A stretch of 27,477 nucleotides of DNA from a virus (IMGVR_UViG_3300042355_000517:1-27477), one strand, 5' to 3'. Shown: positions 21,861 to 27,477, counted from the first letter of the stretch. The notes: generated from the sequence alone by a model not told the origin. A program made the numbers and translations.

Positions 21861-21890
21861 TAAAAGAAAAAAGCCGGTTACCTGTCCGGC
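21861..21890 (-). terminator. Intrinsic terminator of the tRNA-Pro/small RNA transcript
   Basis: The stem GCCGG (21873-21877) pairs with CCGGC (21886-21890) around an 8-base loop. On the minus strand a T6 run follows (TTTTTTCTTTT). Confidence 0.88.
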
Positions 21891-21978
21891 ATAACCCGTA
21901 TCGTCTGTTATGGATGACGCTAGCACTGCCGCGGCTAGTAACGGCTATAGCGGTTTAGGTTCTATAGCTAACCAGGAT
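21861..21978 (-). ncRNA. Candidate small structured RNA after tRNA-Pro
   Basis: About 118 non-coding bases carry three consecutive stems plus the terminator: GCTATAG/CTATAGC (21944-21950 with 21962-21968), CTAGC/GCTAG (21920-21924 with 21934-21938) and CATAAC/GTTATG (21890-21895 with 21907-21912). No reading frame covers it credibly on the minus strand. It begins directly after the CCA of tRNA-Pro, so RNase cleavage at the tRNA end would release a compact RNA. Its role is unknown. Confidence 0.6.
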
Positions 21979-22057
21979 TGGTCTCGGGGGTGGGATTCGA
22001 ACTCACGATCTCCTGCTCCCAAAGCAGGCGCTTTAAGCCGGACTAAGCTACACCGAG
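21979..22057 (-). tRNA. tRNA-Pro(TGG)
   Basis: Anticodon TGG in a CCTGC/GCAGG stem, T arm GTGAG-TTCGAAT-CCCAC with one mismatch, discriminator A, CCA encoded. The acceptor CTCGGTG/CCCCGAG has a T-C mismatch at the sixth pair. It may need editing or may be slightly degraded, but the rest is intact. Confidence 0.92.
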
Positions 22058-22059
22058 TA

Positions 22060-22136
22060 TGGCACACCTAGGGGGATTCGAACCCCCGATCTACTCCGTG
22101 AAAGGGAGTTGTCCTAGGCCGCTAGACGATAGGTGC
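22060..22136 (-). tRNA. tRNA-Glu(TTC)
   Basis: Acceptor GCACCTA/TAGGTGT with a terminal G-U pair, anticodon TTC, T arm GGGGG-TTCGAAT-CCCCC, discriminator G, CCA encoded. It abuts the stop codon of the upstream cysteine-containing small gene with no gap and lies 2 bases before tRNA-Pro. Confidence 0.95.
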
Positions 22137-22295
22137 TTATTTTTTCGGCGGTTTAGGGTAAGGTTTCTTGCCCTTGTCACCTTCACGAGCATGAATAGCT
22201 GCTTCAGCAGCTTTACATGACTCTAGTGTGTCAAACTGGCAGTTGCCACGTTGACCATATTTGTACTTACCGTTTGCGCATTTATAGCAAGGCAT
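22137..22295 (-). CDS. Small cysteine-containing basic phage protein
   Basis: A 52-residue protein: MPCYKCANGKYKYGQRGNC, then a helix (LESCKAAEAAIHARE) and a basic Pro/Lys tail (KKPYPKPPKK). Four cysteines (CxxC, C, C) suggest a tiny zinc-binding or disulfide fold. Proteins starting MPC-KC-NGK-K-G are common in tailed phages and uncharacterised. The ATG is 2 bases past the stop of the upstream Tudor-like gene, and the stop abuts tRNA-Glu. Confidence 0.8.
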   Translation of the reverse strand: MPCYKCANGKYKYGQRGNCQFDTLESCKAAEAAIHAREGDKGKKPYPKPPKK

Positions 22296-22297
22296 GG

Positions 22298-22603
22298 TTA
22301 ATCCAGTGCAGGAATTTTTGTTAGAGTTTTTGTTTTATGCCCTACAATAGTATCTGTAGGCTTGTACTCGCCATCTTGTTCCCTGTACACTCTGATTAAA
22401 GCACCTGGGTCATCTGGCGTTCCTGTAATTTTAAAACTACTACCGGGGATTTGTTCCTCGCCATTAGTAATTACTTTGGTAACTTTGCCACGAGCAGTAC
22501 CGCCGCTTGAATTCCAACTAACGCTATCGCCCCTTTTAACATTTTTTGCTTTAGTAATTATAGCATCTAAGGCTGCTATAAGCGTTTCTGTAGAGTAGTT
22601 CAT
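22298..22603 (-). CDS. SH3/Tudor-like small protein (DUF2945/Hva1-type)
   Basis: A 101-residue protein. After a helical start (ETLIAALDAIITKAKN), residues from about 28 form a beta-barrel pattern: RGDSVSWNSSGGTARGKV, SSFKITGTPDDPGALIRV and DTIVGHKTKTLTKI, resembling the Tudor-like DUF2945 family. I placed the start at MNYSTETL: GGAG lies 7 bases upstream, directly after the tRNA-Ser CCA, whereas the longer frame runs through the tRNA. The function is unknown. Confidence 0.72.
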   Translation of the reverse strand: MNYSTETLIAALDAIITKAKNVKRGDSVSWNSSGGTARGKVTKVITNGEEQIPGSSFKITGTPDDPGALIRVYREQDGEYKPTDTIVGHKTKTLTKIPALD

Positions 22604-22614
22604 AGTATTCTCCG

Positions 22615-22707
22615 TGGCAATGAGTGTGGGATTCGAACCCACGGACCCGGTTGACCCGAATCGACGGTTTAGCAAACCGCTGCCTTAAGCCACTCAGCCA
22701 ACTCACT
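22615..22707 (-). tRNA. tRNA-Ser(GCT)
   Basis: A type II tRNA with a long variable arm (GATTCGGG...). Acceptor AGTGAGT/ACTCATT with one G-U pair, anticodon GCT in a CGGTT/AACCG arm, T arm GTGGG-TTCGAAT-CCCAC, discriminator G, CCA encoded. It follows the unusual long tRNA by 6 bases. Confidence 0.95.
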
Positions 22708-22713
22708 AGGTTA

Positions 22714-22814
22714 TGGTAGAAGGGGTGGGAATCGAACCCACATTAACTGCCTTATCTGGACAGTGCTTACGAGTTTATAAGGCTCGCCCTAAGGCCAATA
22801 TTAGCAACCCTTCC
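22714..22814 (-). tRNA. Unusual 101-base tRNA, anticodon best read as TAT (Ile?)
   Basis: Acceptor GGAAGGG/CCCTTCT (first pair G-U), T arm GTGGG-TTCGATT-CCCAC, discriminator A and encoded CCA are all clear. The D arm has CTAA/TTAG with the conserved GG. The anticodon loop reads CTTATAA with a C-A mismatch below it, or a 9-base loop closed by GCGAG/CTCGT; both give TAT. About 27 bases then form a long variable arm, not expected for Ile. Identity and function are uncertain. Confidence 0.7.
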
Positions 22815-22820
22815 ATTAAC

Positions 22821-22937
22821 TTATGCATCTAGTTTGCGATTTAGTTGACCACGAACTTGTTTATGGGTTTTGGTATGTGAACCCGCCCTACGTTTGCGGG
22901 CTAGTGCCACATACGGATTACGAGGTTTTAGTTTCAT
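22821..22937 (-). CDS. Very basic 38-residue phage peptide
   Basis: The frame starts MKLKPRNPYVALARKRRAGS and continues HTKTHKQVRGQLNRKLDA. RNPxVALAxxRxAGSHxKT is a pattern I have met in small peptides of many tailed phages. It is strongly basic, suggesting nucleic acid binding. AGG lies 7 bases before the ATG. It is the first gene after the promoter at 22994-23022 and ends 6 bases before the unusual tRNA. Confidence 0.75.
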   Translation of the reverse strand: MKLKPRNPYVALARKRRAGSHTKTHKQVRGQLNRKLDA

Positions 22938-22993
22938 GATATACCTAAATTAAATATAAATTACTTTGCAGTTTTAATCAACGCCAAAGTAAT

Positions 22994-23022
22994 ATTATAG
23001 CAAACTAGATTGCATAGTTCAA
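22994..23022 (-). promoter_or_regulatory. Sigma70-type promoter, TTGAAC-17-TATAAT
   Basis: On the minus strand TTGAAC (23017-23022) and TATAATATT (-10 at 22994-22999) are spaced by 17 bases, behind an AAAATTTTAAT tract. It heads the transcript with the basic peptide, the unusual tRNA and the Ser, Glu and Pro tRNAs, ending at the 21861-21890 terminator. Confidence 0.85.
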
Positions 23023-23032
23023 TATTAAAATT

Positions 23033-23248
23033 TTAACTGTCTTGTTCTACATAACGATAGTGTTTAGTTATCTCTGTAAAACATTCTTGAAATTGATCGC
23101 GGGCTTGTAGGAACTGTGTATAGGCTTGAGCACCGTTAGTTGCTAGAGCAAGACTAGCTGCACCCAAGTCATCTACAGCTTGCATTATGGTTTTGTAATC
23201 TTGTTCTTGTTTTGGGCACCAGTATTTATGAATTTTTAAAGCTGACAT
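23033..23248 (-). CDS. Hypothetical small protein
   Basis: A 71-residue helical protein (YKTIMQAVDDLGAASLALAT, then QFLQARDQFQECFTEITKHY) of unknown function. The region before the ATG is A-rich without a Shine-Dalgarno. It lies between the fibre-like genes and the tRNA block. Confidence 0.65.
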   Translation of the reverse strand: MSALKIHKYWCPKQEQDYKTIMQAVDDLGAASLALATNGAQAYTQFLQARDQFQECFTEITKHYRYVEQDS

Positions 23249-23354
23249 TTTTACTACTTTTTATTTAACTGTAATTTGAGAGCAGTCACACCCGCATGTA
23301 ATCTACTATAGTGCAGCCGCCTCATCTATAGTAGTGTTATCGATACCGTCCTCC
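23249..23354 (-). other. Intergenic segment with hairpin and orphan Shine-Dalgarno
   Basis: A strong AAGGAGG (23350-23356) overlaps the TAA stop of the fibre-like gene but no ATG, GTG or TTG lies at usual spacing. A perfect 9-bp stem (CTACTATAG/CTATAGTAG, 23303-23311 with 23326-23334) follows. I see no credible gene. Confidence 0.5.
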
Positions 23355-23759
23355 TTATATTACGTTCCAATTTGTTCCGCGGAACACTAGTGTAATTGCT
23401 CCATCTGTGGCGGCTAATATTGTGTAGCTTGCTGCATTTTCAATGGTTTCTGCACCATTGGGCGTAACGGTAATATCGCTGGTTTGTCCAGCTTCGCTTT
23501 TGATAACTACTGTTCTACCGTCTACACCGGCAGTTAGGTTAATAGCAATCGCAGCTCCAGTGCCTACTACGCCTAAGTAGTAATTTGGAGTAGTACCTGC
23601 ACTGTCTAGGGTATAGGGACTTGCTGCGTTGTTGACTAGCTGTGTATTAACAGTTTCATTTCCTACAACAGAAATAACGCCGTTAGTAACTGTAATATTT
23701 GATCCAACCTTTACTACACCGTAGTTGGTGGTTGAGGTTAATGGTGAATTATATGCCAT
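23355..23759 (-). CDS. Fibre- or surface-type protein, modules A and C
   Basis: A 134-residue Thr/Asn/Gly-rich beta protein. Its first 35 residues (MAYNSPLTSTTNYGVVKVGS) match the start of the 186-residue neighbour. Its last 60 (VVIKSEAGQTSDITVTPNGA, ending FRGTNWNVI) match the ends of the 101- and 163-residue neighbours. Such repeats are typical of virion surface or head-fibre proteins. AGGAG precedes the ATG. The host ligand or virion location is unknown. Confidence 0.75.
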   Translation of the reverse strand: MAYNSPLTSTTNYGVVKVGSNITVTNGVISVVGNETVNTQLVNNAASPYTLDSAGTTPNYYLGVVGTGAAIAINLTAGVDGRTVVIKSEAGQTSDITVTPNGAETIENAASYTILAATDGAITLVFRGTNWNVI

Positions 23760-23797
23760 GGATTTTCTCCTGTTATTGTTATTGTTGGCACTGAAAA

Positions 23798-24103
23798 TTA
23801 CCCTGCTATACTCTTCCAGTTAGTGCCGTCGTAAGTAAGTAGTACGCGGCTATATGGAGTATTTAATATTGCAAAACTTGCACCATCAATGGTTTTTCCA
23901 CTGGGTGCAGTAATAGTTATAGGATTTATTTTTGAATTACCTGAAAAATCTTTGATATAATAAGTTTTACCAGTATTACTTCCAGATAGGCTTGGTAGTA
24001 CCAGTGATGACGCAGTTGTTACATTACTAAATATAACCTCATCGTCTTTATCAATTGTGGCGGGTGTTGTTGTAATAGTTCTAGTATCATAAGTTATACT
24101 CAT
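23798..24103 (-). CDS. Fibre- or surface-type protein, module C only
   Basis: A 101-residue beta-rich protein consisting mostly of the C module: YYIKDFSGNSKINPITITAP, a segment beginning GKTIDGASFAIL, and an end like YDGTNWKSIAG. It begins one base after the stop of the 186-residue gene (GGATAGGATAAT before ATG) and ends 38 bases before the 134-residue gene. It probably trimerises or binds a virion protein like its paralogues, by inference. Confidence 0.72.
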   Translation of the reverse strand: MSITYDTRTITTTPATIDKDDEVIFSNVTTASSLVLPSLSGSNTGKTYYIKDFSGNSKINPITITAPSGKTIDGASFAILNTPYSRVLLTYDGTNWKSIAG

Positions 24104-24104
24104 A

Positions 24105-24665
24105 TTATCCTATCCTTGTTAGTGTAACCTTGACTGCATAACCTGTTGGTCTAACAGGATTTACTTGAGCAGCTAGTGGGCTAAAACCAGTAGTTATATC
24201 TGGACTACTCCAACAGGTTTGTATGTTATCTCCTGCTGCTAAACTCAGTGTATAATTACCGCTTAAGAATACTATAGATAATACGTTTGTTAGTTGTAAC
24301 TCTTGTGCTGAGCCTGTTATATCTACACCGTTTTTTCGTAACCATATACTTAGTGTGGCTGTGCCACCGCTGGTTTTTGTGGTTATAAGTGTAAATATTT
24401 GAGTATATATACCTGCATTTGCAACAGTGATATTGTTACCGCCGCCGCCTATGCTTACTCCATTAGCTGGGCCTAATGTATCAAATGTAATAACATTAAC
24501 CTGATTAGCAACTGGATTAGTTTGTGGGGTACTACTATTAACAAATCCATATTCGCCAAAACTGCTGCTAGTTGCAGTAACAATACCATTTGTTACACTT
24601 AATCCACTTCCTACTTTGATTACGCCATAGTCTGTGGTACTTGCTAGTGCTTGATTATAGCTCAT
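24105..24665 (-). CDS. Fibre- or surface-type protein with C1q/TNF-like jelly roll
   Basis: A 186-residue protein. Module A is at the N-terminus (MSYNQALASTTDYGVIKVGS). The C-terminal 120 residues have the pattern of a C1q/TNF-like jelly roll: NVITFD, a central segment NAGIYTQIFTLITTK, WLRKNGVDI, GNYTLSLAAGDNIQTCW, and YAVKVTLTRI. The start at 24665 overlaps the collagen-like gene stop as ATGA. C1q-like domains often cap collagen stalks, and the collagen gene is next door, so the two may assemble together. Confidence 0.75.
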   Translation of the reverse strand: MSYNQALASTTDYGVIKVGSGLSVTNGIVTATSSSFGEYGFVNSSTPQTNPVANQVNVITFDTLGPANGVSIGGGGNNITVANAGIYTQIFTLITTKTSGGTATLSIWLRKNGVDITGSAQELQLTNVLSIVFLSGNYTLSLAAGDNIQTCWSSPDITTGFSPLAAQVNPVRPTGYAVKVTLTRIG

Positions 24666-25153
24666 ACTACATTCCATTCTATGCCATTATAGACCAAACC
24701 AATACTGCCCCAGTCTGTGTCTAAAACATAAGTTAATTCGCCATCAATACTACTGCCTGTAGTAGTCACAGTAATTGGATTTGTATTAGCATCCCCCGCA
24801 CTATCTTTGATAATAAACACTTTGCCAAGGGTTCCACTAGGAAGTGTAACCGTTACTGCACCATTATAAATTACGCCTAAAAAGTACTCATCTGTGGTAG
24901 CACTATAGGTTGGCGTATCTATGAGTTGCACAGGCACATCTGCTAGTGAGCCTGGTGGTCCTTGTGGTCCTTCCGGACCCTGAGGACCAGGTGGTCCTGG
25001 TGGACCGGGTGGTCCGGGCGTGCCTATGCCATAGTTGATAAATAAGTCATTATCTTCCATGATTGGAGGCGGCAGGGGCGGAGCAGGAACAAGAGCAAAC
25101 CCTTGCTTTTGCCACATAAATGGTGGCAATAAGTGTTGTTTTTGTCTTTGCAC
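24662..25153 (-). CDS. Collagen-like repeat protein with module C
   Basis: A 163-residue protein with eight consecutive collagen-type Gly-X-Y triplets, mostly GPP, GPQ and GPE (GTPGPPGPPGPPGPQGPEG), after a proline-rich N-terminus. A beta-rich C module follows (FIIKDSAGDANTNPITVTTT, ending YNGIEWNVV). Short collagen stalks trimerise in phage fibres. The start is GTG with AGGAG 7 bases upstream. It follows a strong terminator and overlaps the next gene by 4 bases. Confidence 0.85.
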   Translation of the reverse strand: MQRQKQHLLPPFMWQKQGFALVPAPPLPPPIMEDNDLFINYGIGTPGPPGPPGPPGPQGPEGPQGPPGSLADVPVQLIDTPTYSATTDEYFLGVIYNGAVTVTLPSGTLGKVFIIKDSAGDANTNPITVTTTGSSIDGELTYVLDTDWGSIGLVYNGIEWNVV

Positions 25154-25165
25154 AATAATCTCCTA

Positions 25166-25201
25166 TAAAAAGCGCCCCCAGGTCTTTTGAACGTGGGGGG
25201 C
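25166..25201 (-). terminator. Intrinsic terminator after the Gly/Gln-rich protein gene
   Basis: A GC-rich stem pairs CCCCCA (25175-25180) with TGGGGG (25194-25199), and on the minus strand GCGCTTTTTATAGG follows. The T run directly precedes the ribosome site of the collagen-like gene. Confidence 0.85.
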
Positions 25202-25218
25202 CAACCGTTAATTAGAGA

Positions 25219-25980
25219 TTATCTAATATTTGTATTTGTGTTTGCTGGATTAGCGGTTTGTGTTCCACTACCAACATTGATTGCTGAGTTAGTATTCTGA
25301 ATGTTTTGAGCAAGGGCCCAGAGAGCATTGTAAAGCTGACCGTATTGTTGTTGCTGTTGAGCTTGCTGTTGCATCTGGTTAACAGTGGTTGTTGTATTGA
25401 CCTCTACACCACGTGTACGCTCTGCGGTATCAAAACGAGATTGCAGTGCAATAATGTTTGCATTAGCATCGCTGAGTTGACGGTTTAGAGTGGCTTCGTA
25501 TTGACTAGTGATTAAGGCACGAGTCTTGTCACCATCATTGTTAATGTCTTGTGCCAACTGGTAACGGTTTTCCATTACTTGTTGTTGTACGCCATTAAGT
25601 TGCTGTGAAAGCAGCATAGCGGTCGCATTAACTGCTTCTTTGGTACCGTCAACACGAGTTGCCAATGAGCCTGTTTGTGCATTGAGCTGGTTTGTAAAAG
25701 CAATGGTTTGATTGGCTTGTGACGCTTCCATGGCTGCTGTACTAACAGCTACTGCCTTGTCTACTTGACCAATGCTCTGCATTAGGCTCATGTTGGCTTG
25801 AACTTGCTCAGGCGGACTACGTAGAGTTGCTCCAGCAGCTGCGCCATCTCCTCCAAAGAGATTACCATTGTTGCGTAGGAGCGAGCCTAGGATAAGACCG
25901 CCAATAAGACCGCCGCCTCCGAAAAGACCGTCGCCGCCGCCACTCATCATCATGCCTGCAGGTGTGATTGATTCTGCCAT
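25219..25980 (-). CDS. Gly-rich, coiled-coil and Gln-rich phage protein
   Basis: A 253-residue protein in three parts. The N-terminus is Gly-rich with a short hydrophobic run (GLFGGGGLIGGLILGSLL). The middle (about residues 60-190) is helical with coiled-coil character. The C-terminus is Gln-rich (NQMQQQAQQQQQYGQLYNAL) and ends in an Asn/Thr tail. I have no firm family. The layout suggests a virion-associated or membrane-contacting structural protein. It has GGAG 7 bases before the ATG and terminators on both sides, so it may be expressed as a single-gene unit. Confidence 0.78.
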   Translation of the reverse strand: MAESITPAGMMMSGGGDGLFGGGGLIGGLILGSLLRNNGNLFGGDGAAAGATLRSPPEQVQANMSLMQSIGQVDKAVAVSTAAMEASQANQTIAFTNQLNAQTGSLATRVDGTKEAVNATAMLLSQQLNGVQQQVMENRYQLAQDINNDGDKTRALITSQYEATLNRQLSDANANIIALQSRFDTAERTRGVEVNTTTTVNQMQQQAQQQQQYGQLYNALWALAQNIQNTNSAINVGSGTQTANPANTNTNIR

Positions 25981-26007
25981 TTTGTTCTCCGTTTTTTATT
26001 ATTGTTT

Positions 26008-26047
26008 GTGGAGTTAAACGGCTACTAGGCCGGCAAGCCTAGCTGCC
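26008..26047 (-). terminator. Long hairpin, probable terminator
   Basis: A 12-bp stem with one mismatch (CGGCAGCTAGGC/GCCTAGTAGCCG) and a 6-base loop spans 26017-26046. On the minus strand TTTAACTCC follows, a weak T run. It separates the paired small genes from the Gly/Gln-rich gene. Confidence 0.65.
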
Positions 26048-26055
26048 GACCATAA

Positions 26056-26259
26056 TTAACTAACTATGGGTTTCTCTGTGATTACTTCGTACTCATCTAG
26101 GGTAAGGCACTCGTCGTGTTTACTTAACCACATCAAGTTTTCCATCATATAGTTTATATGATCTTGCGTTACGTTTGGATCTTTGATATGTTCTAAGAGT
26201 TTTTTCATGAGTTTAGGGCTAACCTCAATCTCTACGAACTTGTAATATTTATCGCCCAT
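26056..26259 (-). CDS. Small protein, paralogue of the adjacent gene
   Basis: A 67-residue helical, acidic protein (VEIEVSPKLMKKLLEHIKD, NYMMENLMWLSKHDECLTLD). It aligns with the next gene over about 50 residues: I/V-rich strand, helix, helix, then an LT-DEY/KHY end. The stop of the upstream copy shares one base with this start. The function is unknown. Confidence 0.75.
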   Translation of the reverse strand: MGDKYYKFVEIEVSPKLMKKLLEHIKDPNVTQDHINYMMENLMWLSKHDECLTLDEYEVITEKPIVS

Positions 26260-26456
26260 TAAAAACCCCCTCTATCAACTATTGTGTCATAGTGTTTCAT
26301 AGTGAGGAGAGTATTTGTTTGCATTAGCCTGATTAGGTGTTCTGCTACAAAGTGCAAATCTTTATCGTGTTTAGCATCTTCGCGCGCAAATTCCATCAAT
26401 CTAAGCATTAGCGGAACATCGACTGAAATAATGTCTAATCCGTTATATGCCATCAT
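26259..26456 (-). CDS. Small protein, paralogue of the adjacent gene
   Basis: A 65-residue helical protein (IISVDVPLMLRLMEFARED, FVAEHLIRLMQTNTLLTMKHY) similar in layout to the downstream copy, indicating a tandem duplication. Three ATGs lie close together. GGAG is 6 bases before the middle one, which I chose; the third is 9 bases away and equally possible. It follows tRNA-Ala and two small hairpins. Confidence 0.72.
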   Translation of the reverse strand: MMAYNGLDIISVDVPLMLRLMEFAREDAKHDKDLHFVAEHLIRLMQTNTLLTMKHYDTIVDRGGF

Positions 26457-26462
26457 ACACAT

Positions 26463-26520
26463 CTCCGTGTGTTTAAATTCCCCTTACGGGGGCTGTTTGG
26501 GTTGGTTCCCAAATCTTTTA
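26463..26520 (-). other. Two hairpins downstream of tRNA-Ala
   Basis: Stem TTTGGG/CCCAAA (26496-26501 with 26508-26513) and stem CCCC/GGGG (26480-26483 with 26488-26491) lie between the encoded CCA and the next ribosome site. The second is followed by AATTTAAAC, too weak for a confident terminator. They may protect the processed tRNA 3' side or the message 5' end. Confidence 0.5.
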
Positions 26521-26595
26521 TGGTGGACCGCCGGAGGATCGAACTCCGACCTATGCCGTGCAAAGGCACCGTGCTCCCATTATCACTAGCAGCCC
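26521..26595 (-). tRNA. tRNA-Ala(TGC)
   Basis: Acceptor GGGCTGC/GCGGTCC with the G3-U70 pair that marks tRNA-Ala, anticodon TGC in a GTGCC/GGCAT stem, T arm CGGAG-TTCGATC-CTCCG, discriminator A, CCA encoded. It abuts the stop codon of the upstream gene with no gap. It stands apart from the main tRNA block. Confidence 0.96.
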
Positions 26596-26913
26596 TTAAT
26601 AATAATATACGTGTGGTTTACGTCCTACTGCGGGCGGATCTACTAGCTCTAGGTCTGTGGTCTTGAGCACTGCGTGCTCCCATACACGGCCACGACGACG
26701 CTGTGGACGATTCATAGTAATACGAGTCCACCAGCTAGGTGTTGTGCTATACCAGCGAAAATGACAGTAGTTTCTACGCTTTTTAGTTTTCTTGCCCGCA
26801 ACTTGTATGTAACGAAAACCAAAGCTACTAGTATCTACACGAATAGCATCGTATAAGTAGTGATCTTCTGGATACGCTACAGTGTGCGGTTTATCTTTTA
26901 GAGTACGACTCAT
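26596..26913 (-). CDS. Basic hypothetical phage protein
   Basis: A 105-residue basic protein with KKTKKRRNYCHFRWYSTTPS and WTRITMNRPQRRRGRVWE, a layout seen in small phage proteins that I cannot assign further. I chose the ATG at 26913 because GGAG lies 7 bases upstream; the longer frame runs into a terminator hairpin. The stop is TAA and abuts tRNA-Ala. Nucleic acid binding is plausible from charge alone. Confidence 0.72.
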   Translation of the reverse strand: MSRTLKDKPHTVAYPEDHYLYDAIRVDTSSFGFRYIQVAGKKTKKRRNYCHFRWYSTTPSWWTRITMNRPQRRRGRVWEHAVLKTTDLELVDPPAVGRKPHVYYY

Positions 26914-26923
26914 TATTATCTCC

Positions 26924-26965
26924 AAAAAACCATAGTTCAAATCACGAGTATGAGTTGAACTATGG
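26924..26965 (-). terminator. Intrinsic terminator of the right-edge structured RNA
   Basis: A perfect 11-bp stem (CCATAGTTCAA at 26930-26940 with TTGAACTATGG at 26955-26965) encloses a 14-base loop. On the minus strand T6 follows at once, then the ribosome site of the next gene. Nothing protein-coding lies upstream in the window, so it terminates a non-coding transcript. Confidence 0.92.
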
Positions 26966-27477
26966 CCCCACTCCCTAAAGTGGCTTCATAGTATCTTGTT
27001 ACTATTGGGCGACGGCCCGCAGGTCTTGATTGTCCAGTTACGTAGTCCACCATCACTCGTAACTTTTATCGCACTGGTGCGCGGTATAGTCTAGGGATAC
27101 GACTATATAAGCGTGGCGGGAACTATTATATGCAGGTGCTCATTCCTGCTTGCTCTAGACTTCACTGTTCACGTTGTACAGTCGAATATCTTTACGGGGT
27201 ACGACCCCAGCCTAGTCACCAGCCTAGAGTTTATAGGTTCAGCGTGAGCAGCGCAATTACGGATGTTGACTAGAAATAAGTTTTCCCAGTTCAGGCTTTA
27301 GAGTGCCTTATCGGGCTAGTCAACAGCCATAGTAAAGTATTTTGCTTACTGCCTGCTCGCGCATGAGTTAATCTTCCTGCCATATGATCCCGCTAAGGAT
27401 CGGCTACGATTAACTTCAGCCCGCTTTAGGGATATACCGGCCGGGTACCCTTATTTCTCTGGGCTGCAATGTCCTGT
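26924..27477 (-). ncRNA. 3' part of a large structured non-coding RNA (GOLLD/ROOL-like candidate, continues past window)
   Basis: Over 500 bases have no credible reading frame on either strand but are filled with paired segments. Examples are a 10-bp helix TGTTGACTAG/CTAGTCAACA (27264-27273 with 27316-27325), AGTTAATC/GATTAACT (27366-27373 with 27408-27415) enclosing GATCC/GGATC, TATAGTC/GACTATA (27085-27091 with 27101-27107), CTCTAG/CTAGAG (27153-27158 with 27224-27229) enclosing GGGGT/ACCCC, and CAGCCC/GGGCTG (27417-27422 with 27461-27466). Nested and multi-branch pairing plus a perfect terminator at the minus-strand 3' end argue for one long RNA. GOLLD and ROOL RNAs of phages are similar in size and lie near tRNAs, but I cannot confirm the family. 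Confidence 0.65.

Noticed and set aside
22604-22675. Longer N-terminus of the Tudor-like protein (24 extra residues)
   Set aside because: It would translate through tRNA-Ser. The ATG at 22603 has a GGAG ribosome site directly after the tRNA.
22714-22814. Alternative fold of the unusual tRNA with anticodon GAT (Ile) and an inserted hairpin
   Set aside because: The loop CAGATAA would have A at position 33 instead of the nearly universal T, so the TAT reading is preferred though not certain.
22714-22814. Suppressor tRNA (TTA) and stop-codon reassignment
   Set aside because: TTA would also violate T33, and TAA, TAG and TGA all act as normal stops in neighbouring genes.
26966-27477. RNase P RNA or rRNA fragment
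   Set aside because: I could not find the conserved RNase P core (GAGGAAAGTCC, ACAG...GGTAA) or recognisable rRNA segments.

Overview
This window looks like part of the genome of a large lytic tailed phage with a T5-like gene plan. Every gene I can support, protein or RNA, is read from the minus strand, so transcription runs from high to low coordinates. The sequence is AT-rich and tightly packed, with many 1-8 base stop/start overlaps. The T5-like assignment rests on gene order in the left half: two-gene NAD-dependent DNA ligase, a D5-like DNA-binding protein, DnaB-like helicase, primase, family A DNA polymerase, UvsW/D10-like helicase, SbcD and SbcC. It also rests on a set of strong promoters with A/T tracts upstream of the -35 box. 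The host cannot be read directly. A permuted tmRNA with an ANDETFALAA tag weakly suggests a proteobacterial host from a lineage with two-piece tmRNA (alpha or beta).

Layout from low to high coordinates. (1) 1-13300: replication and recombination genes, with an ssDNA-binding protein and a glutaredoxin inserted among the recombination genes. (2) 13300-16300: small, mostly unknown early/middle genes, including HTH-like and membrane proteins. (3) 16289-22937: sixteen tRNA-type genes are found in the window, fifteen of them here, interleaved with small protein genes. These include a calcineurin-like phosphoesterase, a small C5-methyltransferase-like protein, a DUF1289 protein, an Hsp20 chaperone, a YkuK-like RNase H fold protein and a lone MbcA/ParS-type domain. 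In the middle lies a circularly permuted tmRNA gene (about 18816-19118). (4) 23033-25980: small modular surface or fibre-like proteins, one with collagen repeats, plus a Gly/Gln-rich coiled-coil protein. (5) 26056-26913: small genes and tRNA-Ala. (6) 26924-27477: a densely structured non-coding region that ends, on the minus strand, in an intrinsic terminator. It is probably the 3' part of a large structured RNA that continues past the window edge.

The left half builds the replication fork and the recombination/repair nuclease. The right half appears devoted to translation support and protein quality control: tRNAs, tmRNA and Hsp20. In the tRNA region, mRNA and tRNA share sequence. Upstream stop codons lie inside tRNA 5' ends, and downstream start codons sit 0-12 bases after the encoded CCA, which resembles mitochondrial tRNA punctuation. 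The most striking items are the permuted phage tmRNA, the large structured RNA at the right edge, and the tRNA/CDS overlap pattern.
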